DNA of 64,000 bases, taken from the NCBI GenBank assembly GCA_041399205.1, contig JAWKTK010000021.1:62001-126000 (forward strand), written 5' to 3'. The notes under the pieces were generated by a model. The model had not been told where the DNA came from. It worked only from the letters and a program-made list of their open reading frames with translations, and did no database searches. Each line of letters opens with the position of its first letter. Within the stretch, counting starts at the first letter, position 1. Source of the stretch: JAGQOZ01 sp041399205 (GTDB lineage Bacteria; Planctomycetota; Planctomycetia; Pirellulales; Pirellulaceae). The position numbers and the translations under genes were made by a program. Below are positions 16,879-26,733 of the stretch, piece after piece.

Positions 16879-18368
16879 ATGTTGGCTTCGAATCGAAAGG
16901 GAAGAGGGGTTGGTGTGATTAGGATCAAGGCAATTGCCGTGTTTTCTCTTGGCGTGGCAACGTTGGCAGCTTGCGCGAAGTCGCCGAATATTGTGTTCAT
17001 TATGTCCGACGATCACGCAGCCAACGCCATTAGCGCGTATGGTTCGCACTTGGCGGAATATGCGGATACCAAGCATCTTGATCGTCTGGCTTCGGAAGGC
17101 TGTCGGCTGGATCGAGTTTACTGTACGAATTCCATCTGCGTGCCCAGCCGAGCGTCTATTTTGACGGGCCTGTATAGTCACCGAAATCAGGTCTACCGTT
17201 TGGCAGACGCTTTGGACCCGGCACAACGGAATGTCGCCAAGTTGTTGCGGCAGCAAGGCTATCAAACGGCCTTGGTGGGCAAATGGCATCTGAAGAAATC
17301 GCCGTCAGGTTTTGACTATTGGGAGATTCTCAAGAATCAAGGTCGTTATCAGAACCCGGAATTGTTTACGGCAGCTGGCGGCCAGGTCTACCAAGGCCAT
17401 TCGACGGATGTCATCACACAGCTCGGTCTGGATTGGCTCCAGCAACGCGATCAGGACCAGCCATTCGCGCTGTTCGTCCACTACAAAGCGACGCACGAAC
17501 CGTGGCATTACGCCGATCGGTTCGATCACTTGTTTGATGGCGTGGAATTTCCTGAACCGCCCAGCATGCACGATGACGAATCGGACCGTTGCTTGGCGGC
17601 CAAGCAGATCGGCTTCACGTTGGAAACTCTGGCGCAACGCTTTGCGACTAAGACGCATTCCAAAGTTCCGTTGGACATTTCTGGTATGTCTGCAGAAGAG
17701 CGTCAAGCCGCTTCGTATCAGAAGCTGGTTCGAGACTACTTGCGGTGTGTACGAGGTATCGACGAAAACGTGGGACGCATTCTGGCTTATTTGGACAAAG
17801 CCGATTTGGCTCACAACACGGTGGTGATTTACACTTCGGACCAAGGTTACTTTTTGGGCGAACACAACTACATTGACAAACGCTGGATCCTTGAAGAATC
17901 GGTCGGATGCCCACGCTCATCCGCTTTCCACCGGAAATCCCTGCCGGTTCCGTTAACGATAATTTGATCATCAATACTGACTTCTTCCCGCTGCTGCTGG
18001 ATTTTGCCAACGCCAGCATTCCGAACGATATTCAAGGTCGTAGTTTCCGCCGTAACTTGCAAGGTCAGACGCCCAGTGATTGGCGCACTGCATTTTTCTA
18101 TCGTTATTGGGAGCATGCCTCGCTACGGCCGGCGCACTATGGAATTCGCACCGATCGGTACAAGCTGATTCGTTATTACGGAAATCAGCACGCGAATACA
18201 CCCAAAGCCGATGCCTGGGAATTGTATGATCTGCAGAACGATCCCTTCGAAATGCACAATGTTTATGCGAAGGCCGAAAATCAATCGGTCGTCGTTCATT
18301 TGGAACAACAATTGGAAGCCCTTCGCCGCGAATTGGCCGATCCCGACGTCACCGCGACGGCAAAGTAA
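16879..18368 (+). CDS. Type I (formylglycine) sulfatase with one frameshift
   Basis: Two frames, 16879-17967 and 17907-18368, join into one protein of about 496 residues if a single C is restored near 17904 ('EES-VRMP' is the expected junction). The N-terminal part has 'IVFIMSDDHAANAISAYG' with metal-binding Asp44/Asp45. The signature 'CVPSRASILTG' begins at Cys87 (codon 17137-17139), the residue converted to formylglycine in CxPSR sulfatases. 'TALVGKWHL' and 'NTVVIYTSDQGYFLGEHN' complete the active site. The second part has 'HYGIRTDRYKLIRYYG' and 'ELYDLQNDPFEMHNV'. The N-terminal segment 'FSLGVATLAAC' looks like a lipoprotein signal; a GTG at 16915 behind GGAAGAGGGG is an alternative start. 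It probably desulfates polysaccharide outside the cytoplasm, typical of planctomycetes. It may be a real pseudogene or a sequencing error. Confidence 0.85.
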
Positions 18369-18395
18369 AGTCTCGGCCACGTTTGGTTCGTCGTC

Positions 18396-18420
18396 CCGCC
18401 TTCAGGCGGAATTGTTTTTT
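18396..18420 (+). terminator. Palindrome plus T-run after the sulfatase; copy of a dispersed element
   Basis: CCGCCT-TC-AGGCGG (18396-18409) is followed by AATTG and TTTTTT, giving a plausible rho-independent terminator 28 bases after the sulfatase stop. The same palindrome lies at 12913-12926, and a related CGCCT-AC-AGGCG lies at 18433-18444, so it is part of a dispersed intergenic repeat family. Confidence 0.5.
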
Positions 18421-18529
18421 GGACGGAATGTCCGCCTACAGGCGTGACTGCCAACGACTTGCGTTTGCCGAAAGCGTCAATGTGGCACTGTTCACCTGAG
18501 TACTCGTCACGCTCCGGCTTGATGAACCT

Positions 18530-18661
18530 GTGCTGAAATGTCATCACTGTCAGTATGATTTGCTTGGTTACTGGGCCTGTGTCATTGCGTCAAAACGATT
18601 ACAATTTACCCCTTTGAAAGCGGATAAGACGCCTGCGGCTATTTTTCGAAAGTTAGCTTGA
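18530..18661 (+). CDS. Possible 43-residue CxxC mini-protein or zinc-ribbon remnant
   Basis: A short GTG-started frame overlaps the region just before the DUF420 gene (stop at 18659-18661, next ATG at 18663). It begins 'VLKCHHCQYDLLGYWAC', which resembles the first half of the small planctomycete zinc ribbons of the form CxxCxYDLxG. The second CxxC expected in those proteins is missing. There is no clear ribosome site. It could be a remnant or chance. Confidence 0.2.
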   Translation: MLKCHHCQYDLLGYWACVIASKRLQFTPLKADKTPAAIFRKLA

Positions 18662-18662
18662 A

Positions 18663-19169
18663 ATGATGTTTTTTGCCCAGTTTTCGGGGCTCGACGGTTT
18701 TCTGGGGACTCGAGCTTCCTTCATGTTGGACGTGGTCTTCTTGGCCATGTTTGCCGTGGTGCCGGTGCTGGCGTGGAGTATTTATCTGGTTCGAACCAAG
18801 CGTAATTACGCGTTGCATAAACGAGTGCAATTGGCGCTGGGCATTATCTTAGGCGTGGCGGTTTTGCTGTTCGAAATCGACATGCGAATCACGGGATGGC
18901 GAGACCGAGCAATTCCGTCTGCGTTCAACGTGGAAGGCTCGATGAACGATTGGATCGAATATGCGTTAGCCGTGCATCTGTTCTTTGCCATTCCCACGGC
19001 CCTGCTGTGGATTTTTGTGATTGTACGCGCTCTGTCCAAGTTCGATTCGCCGCCCGTGCCCAACGCCTACAGTCGAACGCATCGCTTTTGGGCTTGGATC
19101 GCCGCGTTTGAAATGCTCATGACCTCCGTCACCGGCTGGATCTTTTACTACTTGGCCTTCATCGGCTAA
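18663..19169 (+). CDS. DUF420-family integral membrane protein
   Basis: A 168-residue protein with four predicted membrane helices: about 20-42 ('FMLDVVFLAMFAVVPVLAW'), 55-75 ('LALGIILGVAVLLFEIDM'), 100-125 ('YALAVHLFFAIPTALLWIF') and 140-165. Conserved histidines in 'YALHKRVQL', 'AVHLFFA' and 'SRTHRFWAW' match the DUF420 family. In Bacillus and Staphylococcus, DUF420 members (YozB/CtaM) are needed for assembly of haem-copper oxidases, so a respiratory assembly role is plausible. No cytochrome oxidase gene is nearby in this window. A second ATG at 18666 is an equal start candidate. The gene converges on the dimethylformamidase-like gene with 36 bp between stops. Confidence 0.8.
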   Translation: MMFFAQFSGLDGFLGTRASFMLDVVFLAMFAVVPVLAWSIYLVRTKRNYALHKRVQLALGIILGVAVLLFEIDMRITGWRDRAIPSAFNVEGSMNDWIEYALAVHLFFAIPTALLWIFVIVRALSKFDSPPVPNAYSRTHRFWAWIAAFEMLMTSVTGWIFYYLAFIG

Positions 19170-19205
19170 GTTTTGGGAAAATAGCGAACGCGATGTATCG
19201 ACTCG

Positions 19206-20716
19206 CTAGGAAACGGACATTCGCACCATGCGGTCCAGGATATTTCGAGTGATCTGTTGCTGGCGGAGATCAGGCCCTTGCGGCGCCGTGTAGACTTGCG
19301 GACGCACATATCCGGGCGGTTCGCTTAACCCGTCGGCCCACCAACAAGTAGCGGCATTAAAAACGAAATTGCCTTTGGGACCATCGTAGACGGTTGCCGT
19401 ATAGGTGCCACCGTTCAACGTTCCGGGACTGCTTTCCGTTGGTCCCGTAGCGACAATTTCTAGGCCCGGATTGTTGGCCGTGGGATCTCCGTGCCACTCC
19501 CAGCCAATCACGCCAGGAATCGCGTCTCCTTGCTGCATGCCGGTTCCTTGGTAAATCCAATGTTCCGGCGCCGTGCAGATCCAGTCGGCACCGCCGGTTA
19601 CCGGCCCCGTGCTATGCGCACCAATCAATTCGTTGGCGTAAGGACGTTCATGCGGCAAGTGGGACATCGATTCGAATTCTCGAGTTCCACCCGGAGGACC
19701 AAAGACACCGGTGCGTTCAAATGATCGACTCGTTTCATTAAATTCAATGCGACCGCACACCGCATTGCCGGAAAAGAATCCCACGTTCACGCCTTGTTGA
19801 ATCGCTTGTTGGACATTTCGAAACATTTCGATCGTCCAGTATTCGTCGTGTCCTACGCTCAAGAAACCTTTGGATTGGTGCAATCGTTCTGGACGATGGT
19901 GCGTGTCTCGGTTCGAACAATACGCCACGTCATAGCCTTGCGCTTCCAGCCAAAACGCAAACGGAAACTCCCACAAAAAGAATTCGCCCGAACCAAGCGA
20001 AAGCGGCTGATCCAGAATCTGACAATACTTGCCATACGGTCGATTAAAACTGACCGCCGACCCTGGTCCCCAGTACCATTGTGACACGCCATTGTCATAC
20101 AAAGAAAACTGGTTAGGCCAACGATTGTACGCTTGCCAAGTGTGATCGCTACATTGGAACAGCAGGTCACTGGGGCGGTCGTCCGTGACGATGAAAATAA
20201 TGTAGCTTTGCAGTTTGGTCTTTTTCTCCGTCAGCTTGGCCACATACACACCGCTCAGCCAATCCGCCGGAATGGTCAGCTCCGTAGTCGCTTCCCATTG
20301 GCAATTCCGCAGACGGTGCAGACCGACTTCCGGTTCCGGTTGCGATCCAGCGGGAAACGAACCAAGCTGCATCATTCGTCGACCGCCCAGTCCTTGGTAA
20401 TAGCCGAGCCGAAAAAATGTCGATGGTGACTTCGTTCGATTCCATGGTGCCGACGAACATCTGCAATGATTCGCCCGCACGAACACTGGTCTTCGACGCG
20501 AAAACCTTCCACCCACGGACAGCGGTATTTGGTGTCCGGATCAATCCGAGTGTTATTCAGCAGCCAGTCCTTGGTGCCCGGCTGTTCGTTTTCTTGTTGG
20601 ACAGCCGACTTCGAAAGCTGCTTGGCATTCACTTCGAACGACAACCATGGCAATCCCACCAAGCTGGCCGAAGCCAGCTTCAGCATCGAACGGCGGTCAA
20701 CGGATTTTTCGAGCAT
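19206..20716 (-). CDS. N,N-dimethylformamidase-like (DMFA beta C-terminal domain) secreted protein with two frameshifts
   Basis: Three overlapping frames (20372-20716, 20167-20544, 19206-20516) make one protein if one extra base in a TTTTC tract near 20501 and one extra T in a TTTTTT tract near 20420 are removed. The ATG at 20716 follows AAGGA. The N-terminus 'DRRSMLKLASASLVGLPWL' looks like a Tat signal. The mature part has 'SVRAGESLQMFVGT', 'RLGYYQGLGGRRMM', 'LLFQCSDHTWQAYNRWPNQF', 'LWEFPFAFWLEAQGYDVAYC', 'LSVGHDEYWTIEMF' and 'GNFVFNAATCWWADGL', typical of the domain shared with the large subunit of dimethylformamidase and found in many secreted proteins. The substrate is unknown. It lies 195 bp downstream of the giant gene on the same strand. 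Confidence 0.75.
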
Positions 20717-20910
20717 GATGGTATCCTTCGAGCGAAAGGACTGTGCGAAGTTTGCCACATACATTGTACGCGATTGGCATATGATTGCGAATCTGTCGGC
20801 AATGGACAAGGTAACGAGTCTCAGCAGAAAAAGGATTCGTCACCTCATCCATTACCGATTACATGCACAACTGCAGCTCGTCTTGCGCTTAGTCGGAATT
20901 CGCGACTTCG

Positions 20911-21930
20911 CTATTCCGGCAAGTCACCTCCAAACACATCTAGCCAGGTCACGGCGGTAGACCAGCGACCCCAGGGAGTGACCTCGAACGCAGTGCCGGT
21001 GGAAATCCCGACCAGCCAAATGCCGTCGCGGCGTCCAGCAATGTCGGCTTTGCCGTCGTTGTTGAAGTCGGCCACCACGACGTTGATCCACGTTCCGTCC
21101 GTCGCGGCCCAGCGTTGGTTCACAAACGACGTGCCGGTCGACTTGGCTACCCACCATTCGTTGCCAATCTTGCCTACGATGTCCAGTCGGCTGTCACCAT
21201 CAACATCGGCCAGTGTGACATTGGTCCACGCCGCATCCGCCCAGCGTCCCCAGTATTGATTAACAAAGGCCGAACCATTCGAATTGGCCACCCACCACTG
21301 CCCGTTTGCTCGACCCACCAAGTCCGCATCACCATCTCCGTCAATATCGGCCGCCATCACGTCTTTCCACGTTACGGCGTTCGACCACGCGCCCCACAGC
21401 TGATTCGTAAATGACGTGCCATTGGATTTGGCCACCCACCATTGTCCGCCGGTTCGACCTACGATATCGGATCGCCCGTCGCCATCCACATCGGCCACCA
21501 TCACGTCGTCCCATTTCACGGCCGTGGACCAACGACCCCAGGTGGTTGTGACCAACTGTTGTCCGTCCGACAAGCTGACCTGCCAGGTCCCGTTCAACCT
21601 TCCGACAACATCGTCTAAGCCATCTGCGTTGAAGTCGCCAACCAGAATGTCAATCCAGCCCACGCTGGTGCTCCACGCGCCCAAAAACTGGTTGGAATAT
21701 TCTCCGTCATGGAACTTGGCCACCCACCATTGATTTCCAGTACGTCCCAAGATGTCTTGATCGCCGTCTCCGTCGATGTCCACGGAACGCACATTCGACC
21801 ACGTCGCGGCGGACGACCAATGCGCCACCTTGACATTCGTAAACTGACTTCCGTCCGACTTGGCCACCCACCAATCACCACCGGTTCGCCCGAAGATATC
21901 AACGCCGTTGGTTGTCGCGGTGATGGAACG
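20911..21930 (-). repeat. Seven FG-GAP/VCBS-like repeats at the C-terminus of the giant protein
   Basis: Seven units of about 47 residues each contain a D-x-D-G-D-G-type calcium loop and a 'GRTGxxWWVAKS' strand. The seventh is degenerate ('AGRRDGIWLVGIS'). The count fits a closed beta-propeller. Nucleotide identity between units is moderate, and unlike the RTX arrays this part has no indels. Confidence 0.8.
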
Positions 21931-24900
21931 TCGTTCCAGAGGTTCGTAGTAGACGTCTTCCACGGGATCCAATGTGTATGCGCCGATGGGAACTTGTGGA
22001 TCGGCAATCATGTTGCGAACGAACGTTTCGTCGTTCCGGGCCGCCAAGTCAAACATGTGCTCTTCCAACACGTCCAAGTTCGCTCGATCCGGTCGATCAT
22101 CACTCCCCGAACGCACGTCATTCACTCCCGCTCCGCCATCCACTGTATTGAAGCCGGTGCCGCCAAAAACACTGTCATTATCAGGGCCGCCCAACACGAT
22201 ATCGTTCTGAGTTTGACCGTACAGGAAGTCGTGACCGGCGCCGCCGTCAATGGTGTCATTTCCAAAGGCCGAACCAGCGAAACTGCGGTGGTAGTGGTTG
22301 GTGGTCTCAAAGAATTCTCGGTCCAAGAAATTGACTTTGAATTCTGGGTCGCGTTCATCGAACCTTGGGTTTGCACTGTCGGCCACGAACGTAGCGGCAA
22401 CCGAAACACTGTCGCCCAACACGTAGTCGTTGCCTTCGTCGCCGTGGATCACGTCCGAACCGGCCGTGATGATCACCTGCTGCAACGCGCCGCCTCGTTC
22501 ACCAAAGTACGCGTGCGGAAGATCGAGCAACAGTTTGTCATAGTCAAAATCATGGTGACGAGTTTCCAGGTGCCGAGCGATATTGTCCAGCAATTCCTTG
22601 ATTTCCAGCTCTCGCAGTACCTTTTCCACTTCATTGGGCGGCGTGACCAGCAAGACGGGGATCCCGATGGCGCCAAAGTCGCCAATGATGATGTCATTGC
22701 CTGAGCCGCCGCCGACCGCATCATTACCGACCGACAATTGGTATTCAAAGTCCCATGGAATGGACTGCAATTGCGCTTCCGAAAAACTTCGATTCGAACG
22801 GTTGTGATGGGCCGCCATGTGATTGGCCAAAGCAGCGTTGGCACTGGTTCGTTGCGAAACGAGCGTGGCTTCTGTTGCCAGCCATTGTTCCTGCGGAATG
22901 TGCGAATCAGACGCAATCAATTCAAAGCGTTCGCCGGTCACCAACGGCGTGATCAGCGTACCATGATCCGCGTCAATCAAGTCATCTCCGCCGCCACCTT
23001 GAATCTGATCGTTGCCAACGAACAATCGGTGTAAATCGGGCGACACTGTGCTGGGCGCCCCAGCGGCTGCCGCAACGCGTTGCGACAATATTTGATAGTG
23101 CGCTTCAAACACCACAAATTCCGCGTCTGTGGCCAAGTGCTGCAAATCCAATAGATACTGTTGCAGGTCTTGATGCGCCAGTGCAAACGTCGTCTCGGCA
23201 GTCGGCAGGCCCAGTTCATACGAACCAATGATCAGACCTTCATCACCAATGATGCGGTCATTACCTGTGCCACCATCAATTACGTCACTGGCCACTCGTA
23301 CGTCACGAACTTGGTTTGCCGTGGCACCCAGTTCGTGTTGTTGCCGAGTGAAATCGAGTGTGGTGATGCCGAACGAGTGCATCAGTCGAGCGAAAGCGTC
23401 GAGTGCATCGTTTCTGGCATCTTCAATCGTTTGCATGCCCGGAATGACCGGCGAATAAACACTCGATTGATCCGCTAAAATCAAATCGTCTCCGCCGTCG
23501 CCCGCAAGGTTGTCGTTCCCCGGCAAGACTTCGGTGTGTCGGACCACGTCCGGCACCATCCGAGCGTACGTTTTTAGTTGCGTGCCGTTGCTACGTTGTA
23601 AGTTGCCAGCTTCCACGTGATCCAGGATGACACTGTTTTCCGCTGCCACAATGTTGGCAGTCAACATTGGCAAGTGATACGGATCGTTCATTTGGAATTC
23701 TTCGGGCATGAACGTCATCGGCGTCGTAAAGACCGAACCGAATTGTTCCAGCTGTACACCCAAATGACTGTCTTCATTTTCGATCAAGCGAATACCCTGT
23801 GACACATGCGGCATCTGAGTCCAGAATGGAACTTGATTGTCCATCTGGTCGCCTACAACCAAATCGTCCCCCTCGCCGCCGTGAATCGTATCGTTACCTC
23901 GTTGACCAAACAGCACATCTTCACCGTCGCCGCCGTCCAGTTGGTCATGTGTCCACGGCGTCACGTCAATCAGCAGCAAGTGCGTTTCCCAGGCACCGTT
24001 GTTGGCCGCCACCTTGGCTCCGCTGCCGTTGTAAACACCCGCCGCAACCACGTAATCCGCTTCTAACAGTTTCTTTGCCAGGGATGGATCCAGCTGTTCC
24101 AGGGGCGTGGTGTGCATCGGAATGGAATCGGTGATGGTGCCCACCATTTCCAAGAAGACGTCTCGATGCCACGAACCGTTGTCGTTTTGACGAGGTGTAC
24201 CGTTTTTGTTGTAGTCGCGAATGATGGCGCCGACGTCTGCCAACACCGTGTCATTCCCCGCACCCGCTCGAATAGTATCGGTGTCCAATTCGCCCAGCAG
24301 TTCGTCATCACCGCCGTTGCCTTCAATTTCGTCATTGCCGCGCTGACCATGGACAATGTCGTCTCCTTCGCCACCTCGAATGGAATCGTCGCCCGCAATG
24401 TAGTCTTCGTCGTCGTAACGCTGCACCGTACGAATGACATCGGGGAACGGATCGGGGTAACGTTCCCATTGATCGTCGTAGCCTTCGAGTAAAGTGCGAG
24501 TGATCAGGCCGTTGTCACCCAAGATGACGTCGGCATGGTTGCCGCCGTCGATGGTGTCGTTGCCGTCCAGCCCGAACAGGACGTTGTGACCACCCGTAAT
24601 GTCATCTTCACCGTCATTGCCGAAGATGACGTCTGGACCTTGCTGGCCCAAGATGAAATCATCACCCGCATCACCGTAAATCAAATCTGGCCCAGCTGCG
24701 TACGTTTGATCAAAGAAGATGGAACGGAAGTCTTGATTCGGCTCCAGGCGAGTATCCCGCAGGCCGTGATCACCCAGGATGATATCGTGTCCATCACCAC
24801 CGTTGATCGTGTCTTCGGCCGTCCCACCAAAGACATAGTCGTTTTCCGAACCGGCATCAATGATATCCGGCCCACCAATTAACGGATCAGTTGACTGAAT

Positions 24901-26733
24901 GAGCTCCATGGTGGTTGTGTCGGTATCGCCATCTGCCGTGAAATCGACAAAGCCATTGTCACCCACAACGTGATCGCGGTCGGCTTCGCTATACAACGTG
25001 TCGGCTGTCGTGCCGCCAAACACCGTATCCGCTCCTGTGCCCGAATAAACCGTATCCTGTCCGCCGATTGCCGGTTCGATCGTAGTGGCGAACGTAGTTT
25101 CGCCCAAGTCGTTGAACAAGACGCTGGCGTTGTCGCCGAGTACCAAGTCTGCTTCCGAATCGGTGCGAATTTCGTCCGACGCTTGTCCGCCGATGGCAAT
25201 ATCGGGACCGGGGCCCGTGAATATCACGTCATCACCGCCAATGGCAAAGTCAGTCGTCTCCAGCGAAGTGACAATCTCCGCCTGGTTATAGACCGCTCGA
25301 CCATGATCCCCCACCGCGTAGTCTCGGCTACCATCACTTCCCGTATCAATCTGGTCACCGGCGATGCCGCCCAGCACGATGTCCATATCGTCGCCCGACT
25401 GAATCGTGTCCGCGCCGCCCGTGCTGGTCTCCACCGAATAGATCACCTGAACTCGATCCACGTCATCTCGCTGGACATCCCCGTAATCACCAAAAATGAT
25501 GTCCCAATCGACGCCCCCCGTGATCGAATCATCCGCATCACCTCCAATGATGATGTTGTCCCCATTCGGGTCCGTAATCGAATCCGCTCCGCCTCCTGTT
25601 GCATAACCGGTAGTCAAAATGTCATTCGCTTGGTTCGAACCGTCGTGCCGTACGACCAGGCCGTGGTCACCGAGCAAGATGTCATCGCCGTTCGCACCGC
25701 CGTGAATGGTGTCGTTCGCGGTACCGCCGAAGGCAATGTCGTTTTCGGTGCCGACGTCGATGTGGTCGTTGCCGCCGCCTGGTTGTTCAGTACTTTCGAC
25801 GCGTTGGATCACGCCGGCCACGGCCGTCAACGTGCCGGCGTCACCGATAACGATGTCTTCACCTTCGCTGGTGTTGATCAGATCATCGGCCGTGCCACCG
25901 ATGACGGAATCGTTTCCAGCCGCGGACACAATGGTGTCATTGCCGCCGATGGCCGGATCGATGGTGGTAGCGACTTCCAGTAGGTCACTAGCGTCTTTGG
26001 TGATGTCACCGTAATCGCCCAGAATCAGATCTTGTCCAGGGCCGGTGGTGATGTCGTCTTCCAAATCACCGCCAACGACGGTGTTGTTGCCGTCATCGTC
26101 GGTGATGATGTCTTGGCCGCCGCCCGTGGTGTAACCGGTGGTGAGAATGTCATTCGCTTGAGGCGACCCGTCGTGTCGGACGACCAGGCCGTGATCACCG
26201 AGCAAAATGTCATCGCCGTTCGCACCGCCATGGATGGTGTCGTTGGCGGTACCGCCGAGTGCAATGTCGTTTTCGCTACCGACGTCAATGTTGTCGTTGC
26301 CGCCGCCCGCTTGTTCGGTGCTTTCGACTCGTTGGATCACTCCGGCCACGGCCGTCAACGTACCCGCGTCCCCGATGACGATGTCTTCACCTTCGCTCGT
26401 AGCGATCGAATCATCGGCTGTGCCGCCGATGACCGAGTCGTTTCCAGCGGCTGACACAATGGTGTCATTACCGCCTATGTGCGGATCGATGGTGGTAGCA
26501 ACTTCCAGTAGGTCACTAGCATCTTTGGTGATGTCACCGTAATCGCCCAGAATCAGATCGTGGCCGGGGCCAGTGGTGATATCATCCGCCAGATCGCCGC
26601 CGACGACGGTGTTGTTGCCGTCATCGTCAGTGATGGTGTCTTGTCCGCCGCCCGTGGTGTAACCGGTGGTGAGAATGTCGTTCGCTTGCGGCGAACCGTC
26701 GTGCCGGACGACCAGGCCGTGGTCACCGAGCAA
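20911..26733 (-). CDS. Giant surface protein, C-terminal fragment (RTX-like repeats and FG-GAP propeller)
   Basis: A 1,940-residue open frame ending in the gene's natural stop. The first third holds 176-residue super-repeat units with 'LLGDHGLVVRHDGS', 'NDILTTGYTTGGG', 'DLILGDYGDITKDASDLLEV' and 'GEDIVIGDAGTL'. The middle has RTX-like 'GGDGHDIILGDHG' and 'GGEGDDLVVGDQ' calcium-binding turns separated by longer insertions. The last 340 residues are seven repeats of the form DxDGDGxxDIxGRTG followed by 'QWWVAKSNGT' and a 'WGxW' element, a VCBS/FG-GAP-like seven-bladed propeller with Asp-rich calcium loops. It ends 'WLDVFGGDLPE' with no sorting signal. The start of this frame (26733) is arbitrary: the sequence enters from the fragment upstream. 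Confidence 0.8.
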   Translation of the reverse strand: MLGDHGLVVRHDGSPQANDILTTGYTTGGGQDTITDDDGNNTVVGGDLADDITTGPGHDLILGDYGDITKDASDLLEVATTIDPHIGGNDTIVSAAGNDSVIGGTADDSIATSEGEDIVIGDAGTLTAVAGVIQRVESTEQAGGGNDNIDVGSENDIALGGTANDTIHGGANGDDILLGDHGLVVRHDGSPQANDILTTGYTTGGGQDIITDDDGNNTVVGGDLEDDITTGPGQDLILGDYGDITKDASDLLEVATTIDPAIGGNDTIVSAAGNDSVIGGTADDLINTSEGEDIVIGDAGTLTAVAGVIQRVESTEQPGGGNDHIDVGTENDIAFGGTANDTIHGGANGDDILLGDHGLVVRHDGSNQANDILTTGYATGGGADSITDPNGDNIIIGGDADDSITGGVDWDIIFGDYGDVQRDDVDRVQVIYSVETSTGGADTIQSGDDMDIVLGGIAGDQIDTGSDGSRDYAVGDHGRAVYNQAEIVTSLETTDFAIGGDDVIFTGPGPDIAIGGQASDEIRTDSEADLVLGDNASVLFNDLGETTFATTIEPAIGGQDTVYSGTGADTVFGGTTADTLYSEADRDHVVGDNGFVDFTADGDTDTTTMELIQSTDPLIGGPDIIDAGSENDYVFGGTAEDTINGGDGHDIILGDHGLRDTRLEPNQDFRSIFFDQTYAAGPDLIYGDAGDDFILGQQGPDVIFGNDGEDDITGGHNVLFGLDGNDTIDGGNHADVILGDNGLITRTLLEGYDDQWERYPDPFPDVIRTVQRYDDEDYIAGDDSIRGGEGDDIVHGQRGNDEIEGNGGDDELLGELDTDTIRAGAGNDTVLADVGAIIRDYNKNGTPRQNDNGSWHRDVFLEMVGTITDSIPMHTTPLEQLDPSLAKKLLEADYVVAAGVYNGSGAKVAANNGAWETHLLLIDVTPWTHDQLDGGDGEDVLFGQRGNDTIHGGEGDDLVVGDQMDNQVPFWTQMPHVSQGIRLIENEDSHLGVQLEQFGSVFTTPMTFMPEEFQMNDPYHLPMLTANIVAAENSVILDHVEAGNLQRSNGTQLKTYARMVPDVVRHTEVLPGNDNLAGDGGDDLILADQSSVYSPVIPGMQTIEDARNDALDAFARLMHSFGITTLDFTRQQHELGATANQVRDVRVASDVIDGGTGNDRIIGDEGLIIGSYELGLPTAETTFALAHQDLQQYLLDLQHLATDAEFVVFEAHYQILSQRVAAAAGAPSTVSPDLHRLFVGNDQIQGGGGDDLIDADHGTLITPLVTGERFELIASDSHIPQEQWLATEATLVSQRTSANAALANHMAAHHNRSNRSFSEAQLQSIPWDFEYQLSVGNDAVGGGSGNDIIIGDFGAIGIPVLLVTPPNEVEKVLRELEIKELLDNIARHLETRHHDFDYDKLLLDLPHAYFGERGGALQQVIITAGSDVIHGDEGNDYVLGDSVSVAATFVADSANPRFDERDPEFKVNFLDREFFETTNHYHRSFAGSAFGNDTIDGGAGHDFLYGQTQNDIVLGGPDNDSVFGGTGFNTVDGGAGVNDVRSGSDDRPDRANLDVLEEHMFDLAARNDETFVRNMIADPQVPIGAYTLDPVEDVYYEPLERRSITATTNGVDIFGRTGGDWWVAKSDGSQFTNVKVAHWSSAATWSNVRSVDIDGDGDQDILGRTGNQWWVAKFHDGEYSNQFLGAWSTSVGWIDILVGDFNADGLDDVVGRLNGTWQVSLSDGQQLVTTTWGRWSTAVKWDDVMVADVDGDGRSDIVGRTGGQWWVAKSNGTSFTNQLWGAWSNAVTWKDVMAADIDGDGDADLVGRANGQWWVANSNGSAFVNQYWGRWADAAWTNVTLADVDGDSRLDIVGKIGNEWWVAKSTGTSFVNQRWAATDGTWINVVVADFNNDGKADIAGRRDGIWLVGISTGTAFEVTPWGRWSTAVTWLDVFGGDLPE

